Below, one piece after another: positions 43,508 to 50,750 of a stretch of DNA of 59,401 nucleotides. The position numbers were made by a program, and so were the translations under genes. Numbering within the stretch: the first letter of the stretch is position 1; every line of letters starts with the position of its first letter. The stretch is from a virus, in IMG/VR virus record IMGVR_UViG_3300037529_000001, positions 1-59,401 of that record. The stretch is one strand, 5' to 3'. The notes under the pieces are model-generated. The model did not search any database, was not told where the DNA came from, and was given only the letters and a program-made list of their open reading frames with translations.

Positions 43508-43548
43508 GCGCGGGAGAGGAATCGAACCTCTCCTTACACCATGCGCGC
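43508..43548 (-). ncRNA. tRNA-like minihelix 4 between genes
   Basis: Minus strand: GCGCG, then CATGGTGTAAG-type strand with TGGT, then T-arm GGAGAGG-TTCGATT-CCTCTCC and CGCGC. The TAG stop of the upstream gene overlaps its first base, and the next gene starts 28 bases beyond. Confidence 0.75.
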
Positions 43549-43841
43549 TAAAATTCTATGTGTATCAGCGTGTTTCTGATATCCGCGTAAAGATCAGCCT
43601 TTTCACGATATTCGATGACACTCTCAAGATATTGAATCGTGAGGAACATGTCAAGAATCTCAAGAACCTGACTTAGGCCACTTACGGTCAGAAAAATCCG
43701 ATGACCGATTGCTGCACCATTCTTAGAGTTCATGATCAGATCCCAGTGGAGACCATCGCGTGAAACGAGATCTGCTCGGATTTTGATCGTGATCCCGTTC
43801 ATCTCGCGTTCTAGGACGTTGATGTATGACTTGTTCGTCAT
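43548..43841 (-). CDS. Hypothetical protein (97 aa), first gene after P4
   Basis: ATG 43841 follows AGGAG. The product has an N-terminal beta part (GITIKIRADLVSRDGLHWDLIMN, IGHRIFLTV) and a long helix (LSQVLEILDMFLTIQYLESVIEYREKADLYADI). Promoter unit P4 lies 45 bases upstream. Role unknown. Confidence 0.6.
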   Translation of the reverse strand: MTNKSYINVLEREMNGITIKIRADLVSRDGLHWDLIMNSKNGAAIGHRIFLTVSGLSQVLEILDMFLTIQYLESVIEYREKADLYADIRNTLIHIEF

Positions 43842-43886
43842 CTCTACTCCTCTATGTTCTTGTTTTGTCGTCGTGTTCGTAGTTCT

Positions 43887-43970
43887 ATTGTATCTCCAGG
43901 ACAGGAGAAAACCCTGATCTTCAAGAGATAATGTTCAAGATTTTTTAGACGAGTCATTTACGTCGAGAAA
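43887..43970 (-). promoter_or_regulatory. Promoter unit P4
   Basis: Minus strand: ACGTAAATGAC, AAAAAATCTTG, CTTGAAGATCAGGGTT, 17 bases, TACAAT (43892-43887). The -35-like part is AGGGTT here instead of GCACAT. The unit continues upstream to about 44050 (GTTGATCTCCTC-like TTGATCTCCTC, AGTTCGTAC). Confidence 0.7.
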
Positions 43971-44118
43971 CACTTTAGAACTCTTCTGAGGAGATCAATT
44001 ACTTTCTCCAGTACGAACTACCAACCTGAGCTGAAAGCCTGTTAGAAGAGAGATCAAACTCTGGAACAGCGCACAAAAAAGATCGCCGACCAATCGAAAT
44101 CAGTCGGCGATCTTAAGA

Positions 44119-44355
44119 TTAAAGATCGAGAATCTCTTTAAAGAGATCTCCCAATCGAACAGGTTCACCTGCAGATCGCTTAGCACTTACGCGATCTTCG
44201 AGACGATTCACGCGGTCTTTCCACGTGGCCTTCAATTTCTCCATGCGAAGAGCAGCGGCATGGTCACGGCACTGATCACACTCAAGATACCGTTCATTCG
44301 CCTCACGCTGCTGACAGTTCATACACAGGTGGTGGTCTTGTTCAATTGTCAACAT
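44119..44355 (-). CDS. Zinc-ribbon-like protein (78 aa)
   Basis: Start at ATG 44355; the longer frame to 44412 would start inside the -10 box of P5 and is rejected. LCMNCQQREANERYLECDQCRDH (residues 10-32) is a C-x2-C ... C-x2-C zinc ribbon and the rest is a basic helix (RVNRLEDRVSAKRSAGEPV). It is the first gene under P5. Likely DNA or RNA binding; function unknown. Confidence 0.55.
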   Translation of the reverse strand: MLTIEQDHHLCMNCQQREANERYLECDQCRDHAAALRMEKLKATWKDRVNRLEDRVSAKRSAGEPVRLGDLFKEILDL

Positions 44356-44394
44356 GTTATCCCATCTTGCTTTGTCTTGTTCGTTGTAGGTCCA

Positions 44395-44500
44395 ATTATA
44401 ACCCTGTGACAAGAGAAAACCCCGATCTTGAGGAAAGATTTTTTAGACAAGTCATCTACCAGGCACAATACTCTAAATTCACTTGGAGGAGATCAACAAC
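44395..44500 (-). promoter_or_regulatory. Promoter unit P5
   Basis: Minus strand, from distal to proximal: GTTGATCTCCTC, TGCCTGGTAGATGAC, TAAAAAATCTTT, CCTCAAGATCGGGGTT, 17 bases, TATAAT (44400-44395), TGGAC. It aligns over about 110 bases with P1 and P4. Confidence 0.75.
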
Positions 44501-44628
44501 TTGAGTCGATATCAACTACACAAAACCTTAGAAAGTGTCTCAAATGATGATCTAGAGAAGTTCGACGATCACGTGTTCCCAGGTTATAATCGATTTAGGC
44601 AAGCAGGAACAAGACCAAAGAGGTTGAA

Positions 44629-44835
44629 ATGTACTCGTATAAAGAACGTGTAGCAAAACGATTGAAGCAAGGCAACACTATCAAAATCTTTGGTGCAGAT
44701 GATGTTTCATTCACGTGGTGGGATGTTGTCGCAATGTATCCGGATGGCAATAATATTGCTTTTGTTTTGACGGATGGCATTCAGCACATTGATTTTACAA
44801 TTCCATGCGACACCCACTTCACTGTTCGTTATTAA
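44629..44835 (+). CDS. Hypothetical protein (68 aa)
   Basis: ATG 44629 follows AAAGAGG. The product is a small beta-rich protein (QGNTIKIFGADDVSFTWWDVVAMYPDGNNIAFVLTDG) that ends just before a strong terminator; it is the only plus-strand gene in this region. No promoter is obvious except read-through. Function unknown. Confidence 0.5.
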   Translation: MYSYKERVAKRLKQGNTIKIFGADDVSFTWWDVVAMYPDGNNIAFVLTDGIQHIDFTIPCDTHFTVRY

Positions 44836-44846
44836 GCAATAGCAAT

Positions 44847-44878
44847 AAAAATACCCCGGTTAACGCCGGGGTATTTTT
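44847..44878. terminator. Bidirectional terminator between convergent genes
   Basis: AAAAATACCCCGG pairs perfectly with CCGGGGTATTTTT over a TTAACG loop, giving T-tracts on both strands. Confidence 0.9.
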
Positions 44879-45080
44879 ATTCATCATCGTCAATATGGAA
44901 AATAATACATTTAGCTTTAGGTTCTAGTTGCGCATACATATATGGATCAATACCATCAGGATATTCAAAACCATATACTACATCAGCAATTGCAGTAAAT
45001 AGTTTGTCACTAAGATCATCAGGCAATTTTGATACATGAATGCTGATGAATTGACATTTGTCTTCATTATCATTTGTCAT
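44877..45080 (-). CDS. Hypothetical acidic protein (67 aa)
   Basis: 67 residues starting MTNDNEDKCQFISIHVSKLPDDLSDKLFTAIADVVYG and ending IIFHIDDDE. Its ATG overlaps the TGA of the upstream 49-residue gene (ATGA), so they are coupled. Ferredoxin-like beta-alpha-beta order is possible. No family recognised. Confidence 0.55.
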   Translation of the reverse strand: MTNDNEDKCQFISIHVSKLPDDLSDKLFTAIADVVYGFEYPDGIDPYMYAQLEPKAKCIIFHIDDDE

Positions 45081-45226
45081 AGTGATTTGATGATATCGCC
45101 GATACCTTTAGCAAATGCCACAACGAGATCAATGATCCACTTCAATGCGCCAGCCACAATATCATGCTTATATGCAACAAGGAACACGCAAAGTGCTAGG
45201 CCACCATTAATAATCCATCTTTTCAT
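45077..45226 (-). CDS. Small membrane protein (49 aa)
   Basis: ATG 45226 to TGA 45077. The product starts MKRWIINGGLALCVFLVAYKHD, a span with a basic N-terminus, followed by an amphipathic helix (ALKWIIDLVVAFAKGIGDIIKSL). It is coupled to the next gene by ATGA. No family recognised. Confidence 0.55.
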   Translation of the reverse strand: MKRWIINGGLALCVFLVAYKHDIVAGALKWIIDLVVAFAKGIGDIIKSL

Positions 45227-45244
45227 TTCTTATCCAAAATTAAT

Positions 45245-45276
45245 GCGGGTAACCATATATGAATATGATTACCCGC
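45245..45276 (-). terminator. Terminator of the tRNA array
   Basis: Minus strand GCGGGTAA ... TTACCCGC with inner CATAT-ATATG pairs, followed by ATTAATTTTGG. It lies at the downstream end of the tRNA genes. Confidence 0.7.
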
Positions 45277-45301
45277 TCCTCATGGTCACCCCTGACCGCG
45301 C

Positions 45302-45372
45302 TGGTGAGATAGGATTCGAACCTATATTACCCAGATCCAAAATCTGGTGTCCTACCATTAGACGACTCACCA
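45302..45372 (-). tRNA. tRNA-Gln (anticodon TTG)
   Basis: Acceptor TGGTGAG/CTCACCA; anticodon arm CCAGA-TTTTGGA-TCTGG; T-arm loop TTCGAAT. No CCA is encoded. Confidence 0.9.
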
Positions 45373-45438
45373 TCGCCGAATAGCGGTCCGCAAGTTTAGC
45401 TATTCGGCTTAACATTGTATGATATGCAAACAATGCGC

Positions 45439-45517
45439 TAGCATGAAAGGAGTTGAACCTTTAACCTCTCCTACGTGGCGATCACTGGAGTGCTCTATCC
45501 AATTGAGCTACATGCCA
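45439..45517 (-). tRNA. tRNA-like gene with enlarged anticodon loop (A1)
   Basis: Acceptor TGGCATG pairs with CATGCTA, D-stem GCTC/GAGC and T-arm AAAGG-TTCAACT-CCTTT are normal. The anticodon region is CTCC, then 15 bases (AGTGATCGCCACGTA), then GGAG; the 15 bases can form an inner GTG-CAC helix. No 7-base anticodon loop can be drawn, so amino acid identity is not assigned. Confidence 0.6.
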
Positions 45518-45561
45518 TAAGAATGAAATTGCATAATGTACCGAAAAATACAAGTTCATTC

Positions 45562-45635
<74 letters not shown>

Positions 45636-45650
45636 TATTCATTTATTTAG

Positions 45651-45743
45651 CGGTATGGTGGGAGTCGAACCCACATCAGGATCCCTCTCTTTTACCCGCC
45701 GGTAAAAGCCTCGTTCACCACTCTACCATTGAGTTACATACCT
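45651..45743 (-). tRNA. tRNA-like gene with long atypical middle arm (A2)
   Basis: Acceptor GGTATG/CATACC, D-stem ACTC/GAGT and T-arm GTGGG-TTCGACT-CCCAC are good. Between D and T arms lie 45 bases dominated by a strong 8-bp hairpin (CTTTTACC/GGTAAAAG). A forced GTGAA/TTTAC stem would give loop CGAGGCT without U33. Identity not assigned. Confidence 0.55.
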
Positions 45744-45917
45744 GGGTGCCCGATTACTAGAGACGCGACTCTCGTTCATCGTATTCCGTGCACGGACAGG
45801 ATCGTGAATCCCGTTATGCCACACTGTAGAAGACTCTGGAGAAACTTCTACGCACCGCGCATCCTTTTACAATTACTAAGGATCTTCATGATCTAAGGAG
45901 TGCCATCCGTCGATCGT
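45744..45917 (-). other. Structured spacer in the tRNA array
   Basis: 174 bases without a recognisable tRNA. It contains the hairpin GTAGAAG/CTTCTAC and a weak acceptor-like pairing GTGCACG/CGGGCAC around GAGAG-TCGCGT-CTCT, which could be a degenerate minihelix. Confidence 0.35.
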
Positions 45918-45989
45918 ACCGCATACGGGAATCGAACCCGTCTTCTCCAGAGTGAAAGTCTGGCGAGATTACCACTACTCCAATGCGGC
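45918..45989 (-). tRNA. tRNA-Glu (anticodon TTC)
   Basis: Acceptor GCCGCAT/ATGCGGT; anticodon arm CCAGA-CTTTCAC-TCTGG; T-arm ACGGG-TTCGATT-CCCGT. Confidence 0.9.
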
Positions 45990-46000
45990 TTATTTTACGT

Positions 46001-46072
46001 ACCGTATATGGGGATCGAACCCATGATCTCTGGATTGAGAATCCAGTGTGTTAACCACTACACTAATACGGC
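46001..46072 (-). tRNA. tRNA-Glu (anticodon CTC)
   Basis: Acceptor GCCGTAT/ATACGGT; anticodon arm CTGGA-TTCTCAA-TCCAG; T-arm ATGGG-TTCGATC-CCCAT. A second Glu isoacceptor next to the TTC gene. Confidence 0.9.
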
Positions 46073-46077
46073 TCTGA

Positions 46078-46149
46078 GCTGGTGATAGGACTTGAACCTA
46101 CAACCTATCGCTTACAAGGCGATTGCACTGCCAATTGTGCTACACCAGC
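46078..46149 (-). tRNA. tRNA-Thr (anticodon TGT)
   Basis: Acceptor GCTGGTG/CACCAGC; anticodon arm ATCGC-CTTGTAA-GCGAT; T-arm GTAGG-TTCAAGT-CCTAT. Confidence 0.9.
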
Positions 46150-46154
46150 ATAGC

Positions 46155-46234
46155 GGAAGTTAATAGAATCGAATTATCATCTTACGATGGTATGGCTTAG
46201 CAAGCCACTTGAGTAACCATACTCACTAACTTCC
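46155..46234 (-). tRNA. tRNA-Ser (anticodon GCT)
   Basis: Acceptor GGAAGTT/AACTTCC; anticodon arm GTGGC-TTGCTAA-GCCAT; class II variable arm CATC-GTAA-GATG. The T-stem is weak (one mismatch). Confidence 0.85.
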
Positions 46235-46304
46235 TGGTTGGGCACCGCGTCGCCGATCGGCGTTATTCCCTCTGCGCCCCCTAGGCGGGCTCGGCTTGCA
46301 TTGC
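46235..46304 (-). other. GC-rich spacer in the tRNA array
   Basis: 70 bases, GC-rich against an AT-rich background, containing the palindrome CGCCGATCGGCG and GCCCGCC-TA-GGGGGC. No tRNA is recognised. Confidence 0.35.
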
Positions 46305-46383
46305 GGAAGGTAAAGGAATCGAACCCTTATCCGTAGATAGCCTGGTTTTCAAGACCAGTTATGCACCATGCATGCTACCTTCC
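46305..46383 (-). tRNA. tRNA-Ser (anticodon TGA)
   Basis: Acceptor GGAAGGT/ACCTTCC; anticodon arm CTGGT-CTTGAAA-ACCAG; variable arm TATC-TACG-GATA; T-loop TTCGATT. Confidence 0.85.
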
Positions 46384-46393
46384 ATACTTACGT

Positions 46394-46466
46394 AGTGAGA
46401 ATGGGGTTCGAACCCATATCAACCAGATTATGAGTCTGGGGCATTGACCTGTTATGCTATCTCACC
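46394..46466 (-). tRNA. tRNA with anticodon CAT (Met, or Ile2 if modified)
   Basis: Acceptor GGTGAGA/TCTCACT; D-stem GCAT/ATGC; anticodon arm CCAGA-CTCATAA-TCTGG; T-arm ATGGG-TTCGAAC-CCCAT. Elongator Met and lysidine-type Ile cannot be separated by eye. Confidence 0.85.
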
Positions 46467-46470
46467 TCGT

Positions 46471-46541
46471 GGAATCAATCGGAGTCGAACCGATATCTAC
46501 CTGCTTGCAAACCAGGCGCTCTACCTTTAAGCTATGATCCC
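46471..46541 (-). tRNA. tRNA-Ala (anticodon TGC)
   Basis: Acceptor GGGATCA/TGATTCC; D-stem GCTT/GAGC; anticodon loop TTTGCAA between CCTGG and GCAGG (closing pair mismatched); T-arm ATCGG-TTCGACT-CCGAT. Confidence 0.8.
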
Positions 46542-46702
46542 TAGTTGGAGGGCCGGACTCGCACCGACTTAGCGCACTCACCACTTATCTAGAATATGGT
46601 GATCTATTGCTACGCAAATTGACCATGTCGCTCTCATCTAAGTTTGCATACTTTAGCACAGATGAGTGTCGCGTTGCCTCTCCCGGTGTGCTTAACCGTT
46701 TG
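46542..46702 (-). other. Unresolved structured RNA region in the tRNA array
   Basis: 160 bases holding GTCGG-TGCGAGT-CCGGC (T-arm-like, one change in the loop), CACCA-13 bases-TGGTG with CTAG in its loop, and CTCATCT/AGATGAG with an inner AAG/CTT helix. GGAG(A)GGC at its far end can pair with GCCCTCC. It could be one long tRNA-like RNA or two degenerate ones. Confidence 0.35.
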
Positions 46703-46788
46703 TGCGTTGTCGGGAATCGAACCCGATGCTTCTGTCACTGTATTGCTCAATCTGGAGCACAGTTCTCCGCATTAACCATAACAACGCG
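46703..46788 (-). tRNA. tRNA-like gene with reduced D region and enlarged anticodon arm (A3)
   Basis: Acceptor GCGTTG/CAACGC and T-arm TCGGG-TTCGATT-CCCGA are good. The D region is reduced to ATGGTTAAT. The middle arm is ACTGT, 17 bases with inner GCTC-CAGATT-GAGC plus AAT, then ACAGT. No standard anticodon loop. Confidence 0.55.
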
Positions 46789-46837
46789 CCTTTTCGCGTT
46801 TCCCCTTGTCCCGTGGGTGGCTGGCCCTCAGTAACGT

Positions 46838-46910
46838 ACTTCCGAAAGGACTCGAACCTTCACTAACCAGAACCTAAATCTGGCGCCTCTGCCAATTGGG
46901 CTACGGAAGC
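46838..46910 (-). tRNA. tRNA-Leu (anticodon TAG), short variable loop
   Basis: Acceptor GCTTCCG/CGGAAGT; D-stem GCCC/GAGG-type; anticodon arm CCAGA-TTTAGGT-TCTGG; variable loop only five bases, unlike bacterial class II Leu tRNAs. Confidence 0.8.
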
Positions 46911-46912
46911 TA

Positions 46913-46936
46913 GTGAATAAGGTTGCCCTTATTCAC
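46913..46936. other. Hairpin between tRNA genes
   Basis: GTGAATAAGG pairs with CCTTATTCAC over a TTGC loop (10 bp). No U-tract; probably a processing or stability element. Confidence 0.5.
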
Positions 46937-46990
46937 GTTTATCCACCAGTCAAACCGCATGTATAACTGATTGTTCGTGCCACCGAACGT

Positions 46991-47062
46991 ACTCTCAGTA
47001 GGATTCGAACCTACACTTGATGGATTTTGAATCCATTGCCTCTGCCATTGGGCTATGAGAGC
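46991..47062 (-). tRNA. tRNA-Leu (anticodon CAA), short variable loop
   Basis: Acceptor GCTCTCA/TGAGAGT; anticodon arm ATGGA-TTCAAAA-TCCAT; variable loop CAAGT; T-arm GTAGG-TTCGAAT-CCTAC. Same class I body as the TAG tRNA. Confidence 0.85.
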
Positions 47063-47156
47063 TAGCATATTACATTACACAACAGCTGCAACTATTTAAC
47101 GTGCAATGCAATATACCATTTACGCACAGATAACCACTGTTCCTCAGATGGAGCGT

Positions 47157-47230
47157 GGGCCTAGAAGGACTCGAACCTCCAACATACACGGTAGAAACGT
47201 GCTGCTCTATCCAACTTGAGCTATAGACCC
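47157..47230 (-). tRNA. tRNA-Arg (anticodon TCT)
   Basis: Acceptor GGGTCTA/TAGGCCC; D-stem GCTC/GAGC; anticodon arm GCACG-TTTCTAC-CGTGT; T-arm GGAGG-TTCGAGT-CCTTC. Confidence 0.9.
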
Positions 47231-47261
47231 TAATATGAAATTCTCAAACAACAATACTACG

Positions 47262-47339
47262 CGGGATAACAGGAATCGAACCTGTATGTTATGACATCTG
47301 GGGAAGTACCATAACGTTTTGCCATTAAACTATATCCCT
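47262..47339 (-). tRNA. tRNA-like gene with enlarged anticodon loop (A4)
   Basis: Acceptor GGGATA/TATCCC, D-stem GTTT/AAAC and T-arm ACAGG-TTCGATT-CCTGT are good. The anticodon stem TTATG/CATAA encloses 16 bases (GTACTTCCCCAGATGT) instead of seven. TCC or CCC (Gly) may be present, but no canonical loop forms. Confidence 0.6.
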
Positions 47340-47407
47340 CACGACTAACGTTCTGTGGGCGTTACCCGTGACCCGCGAACAAACCTTGGTTTGTCGTTGT
47401 TGATTCA

Positions 47408-47440
47408 AGTATACCAGGCGTTCCAGGAGACTTTCTCTTC
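47408..47440 (-). promoter_or_regulatory. Candidate promoter of the tRNA array
   Basis: Minus strand TGGTATACT (47416-47408) is an extended -10 box; the region upstream lacks a clear -35. It lies just upstream of the first tRNA-like gene. Confidence 0.4.
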
Positions 47441-47459
47441 AGTGAAAAAGCCATATGAT

Positions 47460-47912
47460 TTAAGGTACAACACGATTTATATAAGCATCCTGAATACCAT
47501 CATCATACTTTGATGCTTGTGCTAGAACAAGTGCACTGGGTTGCGGTAGAAAAACCGTACTTCCTTTTCGCACTGTAAGATGTTCGATAATCGTAAATTC
47601 ATTGTCTGTTTCATGAATGGTAATGCGTGATGTCTCGCCATCAACAATCGTATGACCGCATGACCAGATGACATATGATGTAGGAGTTCGATAAAGTGAT
47701 ACTTCAAACCATCTGCATGCACTGCATCGATTACCCAAAGGAGCAAACTGCGTCGTATGCTTATAGTGAGATGTACGCTTGCTTGAGTTGTGGCCCAACT
47801 GAACTGCATCATCAAGACGCATCTTATCGCCATTGGGCATTGGTAGAAGAATAGTCATTTTCTTTGGCGCAGTGATGGCATTATCAAATGCCGGAAACAA
47901 AGTCTTCGTCAT
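47460..47912 (-). CDS. Hypothetical zinc-binding-like protein (150 aa)
   Basis: 150 residues. Central CSACRWFEVSLYRTPTSYVIWSCGH gives C-x2-C and C-GH, likely a zinc site; the N-terminal part (KKMTILLPMPNGDKMRLDDAVQLGHNSSKRTSHYKH) is beta-rich and basic, and the C-terminus helical (SALVLAQASKYDDGIQDAYINR). It is the sole gene on the minus strand upstream of the tRNA array and divergent from the primase. Function unknown. Confidence 0.55.
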   Translation of the reverse strand: MTKTLFPAFDNAITAPKKMTILLPMPNGDKMRLDDAVQLGHNSSKRTSHYKHTTQFAPLGNRCSACRWFEVSLYRTPTSYVIWSCGHTIVDGETSRITIHETDNEFTIIEHLTVRKGSTVFLPQPSALVLAQASKYDDGIQDAYINRVVP

Positions 47913-48107
47913 AGTTCCTCAATATGTTCTTGGACTAGTTGTAATTATATATGGTGATTAAGATCAATGTAACTGTCAACAACAGTCAGACGACGTTATT
48001 GATATTGTAAAACGTAACGCGAACAACTTTGTCACATGTGCGTTTCATCAAGAACAAGAGTAGTGTGAAAACTATGCATCATATGAAATCTTTTGAAAGA
48101 AGCTTAC

Positions 48108-50513
48108 ATGACACATATTCTGCACGATGTGACGCGTTCCACGGGACACCAATATATTGAACTTGGGTGGCATGTTATGCTACTTTCCCAAGACAATTCA
48201 CGTGGTAAGCTTCCCCCAAAGAATTGTTCACGGTGTGATTGGAAAAGTCCAACCGCTGAACGACACGACCCTGCATCGTGTACTTGTCTTTTGTGCCATG
48301 GTTTTCACGCAGCCACTGCACAACATGATCGTTTTGATCAAATGTGTAGTGCTTTTCCGAATGGTACTCTTGCCATTCGAACAGGACAGCCCTCACGACT
48401 TCTCATTGTTGATGCTGAAGCTGTAAGTAAGCATCCAGATGAACCGACAGGTTTGCATGTTCTGGAGCAATGGGAATCATTTGTAGGTGGATGGTCTCTA
48501 CCTAAAACACTTACAGCACGTAGTGTATCAGGTGGTGTGCATCTTTATTATGCAATGCCGCCTGAGATGCAAATAACATCTGGAAGATATCTTCCGAATG
48601 TTGACATTAAAGCTGATCCCGGCTATGTCGGTGCAGTTGTTGAAGGATCACATCGCACGTGGATTGATCCGACTGTCCCTGTAGCTCCATTGTCCGGTGA
48701 TATGTTGACATGGCTTCTTAAAAGGAAGACACGTCAACTGCAACAAGGCAATTCACTGAATGCACCAGATGGGTACAACTATGATGAATTCATAGCTGAA
48801 GGTTGTCCTGATGGTTTTCGTGATTTTTTCTTCAATGATCTGATTTATCGTTTGCGTAAGCGAGGCGTTTCACGACGACGTCTTGAAGAAACTGTCTTCA
48901 CTGAATGGCAGAAATGTGCACAACCTCCTGATGCACGTTATGAAATGCCATGGGAAGATGTTTTCTATAAACTTGAGCGTGTTTGGAATACGGTTACACC
49001 GGAAATTCAAACACCAACAATGACACAACGTGATTGGGCTGCGCAACAGAGTCAATCACGCAATGAGCCTGAAGAAACTCAGACTATCACAGGTCGCGAT
49101 GTTTATTCTGATCCGCCCACTGGAACAGGAATTGTCTTCAATGATGTTAGGCCATGGGATAATGAACATGACACTGACACAGGTAATGGACGACGATTCG
49201 CAAGATTGTTTTCAGGACGAACTGTTTATGTTCCTGCAGAAGGTAAATGGTATCTCTGGGATGGATCACGTTGGGTTATCGATAAACTCAATTATGTGAT
49301 GGAACTAACTCTTCACGTCATTGATGATATTCGTGATTTTGCTATGGCACAAACAGATCCGGATGTTCAGCAACGATGGGCACGACATGCACGAAATACA
49401 GAAAGTTATAATGCACGTCAAAGAATGCTATCTGCTGCAGCCACATTGTTGACAATGACAGTGGATGTTGAGAAACTCGACAATGATCCATGGTCTCTTG
49501 TTGTTAAGAATGGTACACTTGATCTCAACACAGGACATTTGCGAGAATCTGATCCACTTGATTTCAACACAAAATCAGCTGATGTAGTGTATGATCCAGA
49601 TGCTGATTGTCCTGAATGGCGTTCACATATTAATAAGGTTTGTGAAGGTAATGAAGAGTTGATGGCATATCTACAGCGTGCATGTGGATATACATTGACG
49701 GGTGTCATTTCAGAACAGTCATTCTTTTTCTTGCTTGGTTCAGGTTCAAACGGTAAGAATGTTTTTATTGACACCATTGCTGGACTGATGGGTGAGTACG
49801 CAAAAATTGCTGACCCAAACCTTATTACTGCGCGCAATGATGCTCATACATCAATGGTTGCTGAATTGCGTGGTGTTCGTCTTGCAATGGCGAGTGAAAC
49901 AGATTCAATGCATTTCATTAATGATCAACGCATTAAAGATCTTACGGGTTCACCACGATTGACCGGCCGTAAGATGTATGGGAATAACATTGATTTCAAT
50001 AACTCAACTAAGCTATGGGTTCTTGGAAACAATCATCCACGCATTAAAGACTCATCACACGGTATTTGGCGACGCATTAAGATTGTGCCATTCAATGCAA
50101 CATTTACCAGTGATACACGCATCGCAAATTATGAAAGCATTCTTGCTGCAGAGCGATCAGGTATCTTGAACTGGATGATTGAAGGATTGCGCCAATGGCA
50201 TGCATTCAATAATCTTATGGAACCTAAAATCATTCGTGATGCAGTGGATGAATATCGTGAAGAAGAAGATCAGGTTGGAGCATTTGCTCGAGTGCATCTT
50301 CAGATTTGTGATGATGGCAATGAAACATATGAAATAGGAAATGCCATTTATCTCGAGTATCAAATGTGGTGCGCAATGAATGGTGAGAAACCATTGTCTA
50401 ATATCATGTTTGGTCGTAAACTACGTCTCATTCCCGGTGTAGGGAAAACAGAAGTTAAGAAGATTAACTCTAAACCCATTCGTATCATTCACGGGATTAA
50501 ATTGATTCGATGA
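48108..50513 (+). CDS. Primase-polymerase / SF3 helicase (P4-type replication protein)
   Basis: 801 residues from ATG 48108; a TTG at 48093 in frame is less likely. Residues 1-210: prim-pol domain with LLIVDAEA (metal DxE) and SGGVHLYY (SGGxH), plus a Cys-rich insert (CSRCDW, SCTCLLCH). Residues 400-500: D5-like N-domain (DPWSLVVKNGTLDLNTG, CPEWRSHI). Residues 540-650: SF3 helicase with FLLGSGSNGKNVF (Walker A), AMASETD (Walker B region) and LWVLGNNHPRI. It unwinds and primes phage replication forks; an origin is likely nearby or at the repeat arrays. Confidence 0.85.
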   Translation: MTHILHDVTRSTGHQYIELGWHVMLLSQDNSRGKLPPKNCSRCDWKSPTAERHDPASCTCLLCHGFHAATAQHDRFDQMCSAFPNGTLAIRTGQPSRLLIVDAEAVSKHPDEPTGLHVLEQWESFVGGWSLPKTLTARSVSGGVHLYYAMPPEMQITSGRYLPNVDIKADPGYVGAVVEGSHRTWIDPTVPVAPLSGDMLTWLLKRKTRQLQQGNSLNAPDGYNYDEFIAEGCPDGFRDFFFNDLIYRLRKRGVSRRRLEETVFTEWQKCAQPPDARYEMPWEDVFYKLERVWNTVTPEIQTPTMTQRDWAAQQSQSRNEPEETQTITGRDVYSDPPTGTGIVFNDVRPWDNEHDTDTGNGRRFARLFSGRTVYVPAEGKWYLWDGSRWVIDKLNYVMELTLHVIDDIRDFAMAQTDPDVQQRWARHARNTESYNARQRMLSAAATLLTMTVDVEKLDNDPWSLVVKNGTLDLNTGHLRESDPLDFNTKSADVVYDPDADCPEWRSHINKVCEGNEELMAYLQRACGYTLTGVISEQSFFFLLGSGSNGKNVFIDTIAGLMGEYAKIADPNLITARNDAHTSMVAELRGVRLAMASETDSMHFINDQRIKDLTGSPRLTGRKMYGNNIDFNNSTKLWVLGNNHPRIKDSSHGIWRRIKIVPFNATFTSDTRIANYESILAAERSGILNWMIEGLRQWHAFNNLMEPKIIRDAVDEYREEEDQVGAFARVHLQICDDGNETYEIGNAIYLEYQMWCAMNGEKPLSNIMFGRKLRLIPGVGKTEVKKINSKPIRIIHGIKLIR

Positions 50514-50569
50514 CTTTTGTCTTGAAATTTGCCCTCTTCAGGTCCTTGCTAGACCTCTTTCGTTCCCGC

Positions 50570-50707
50570 CGCGGTAGTTTGTATAGCAAGAATCAAGATC
50601 GTGCTTAGAAGTGACCTGAGGATGTTTGTCGACGTAGATGACATCTTTAAAAAATCTTGCATCAAGATCGCACATCCAGGTATCTGCCTGAGTATAATTG
50701 ACATACA
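50570..50707 (+). promoter_or_regulatory. Repeated promoter unit P2
   Basis: GTAGTTTGTATAGCAAGAATCAAGATC, then GTCGACGTAGATGACAT, AAAAAATCTTG, ATCAAGATCGCACAT, 17 bases, TATAAT (50693-50698), TGACATAC; the last 50 bases match P1 closely. It precedes the 50751 gene and tRNA-Lys. Confidence 0.75.
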
Positions 50708-50750
50708 ACCGCAAAGATAAAGAAAAACCGGATGTAAGGTTGGTGGTCAG

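Noticed and set aside
44501-44653. TTG-started frame of 50 codons with GGAGGAG in front
   Set aside because: The apparent ribosome site is the complement of the conserved GTTGATCTCCTC block of promoter unit P5, so the match is explained by the repeat; coding is possible but unsupported.
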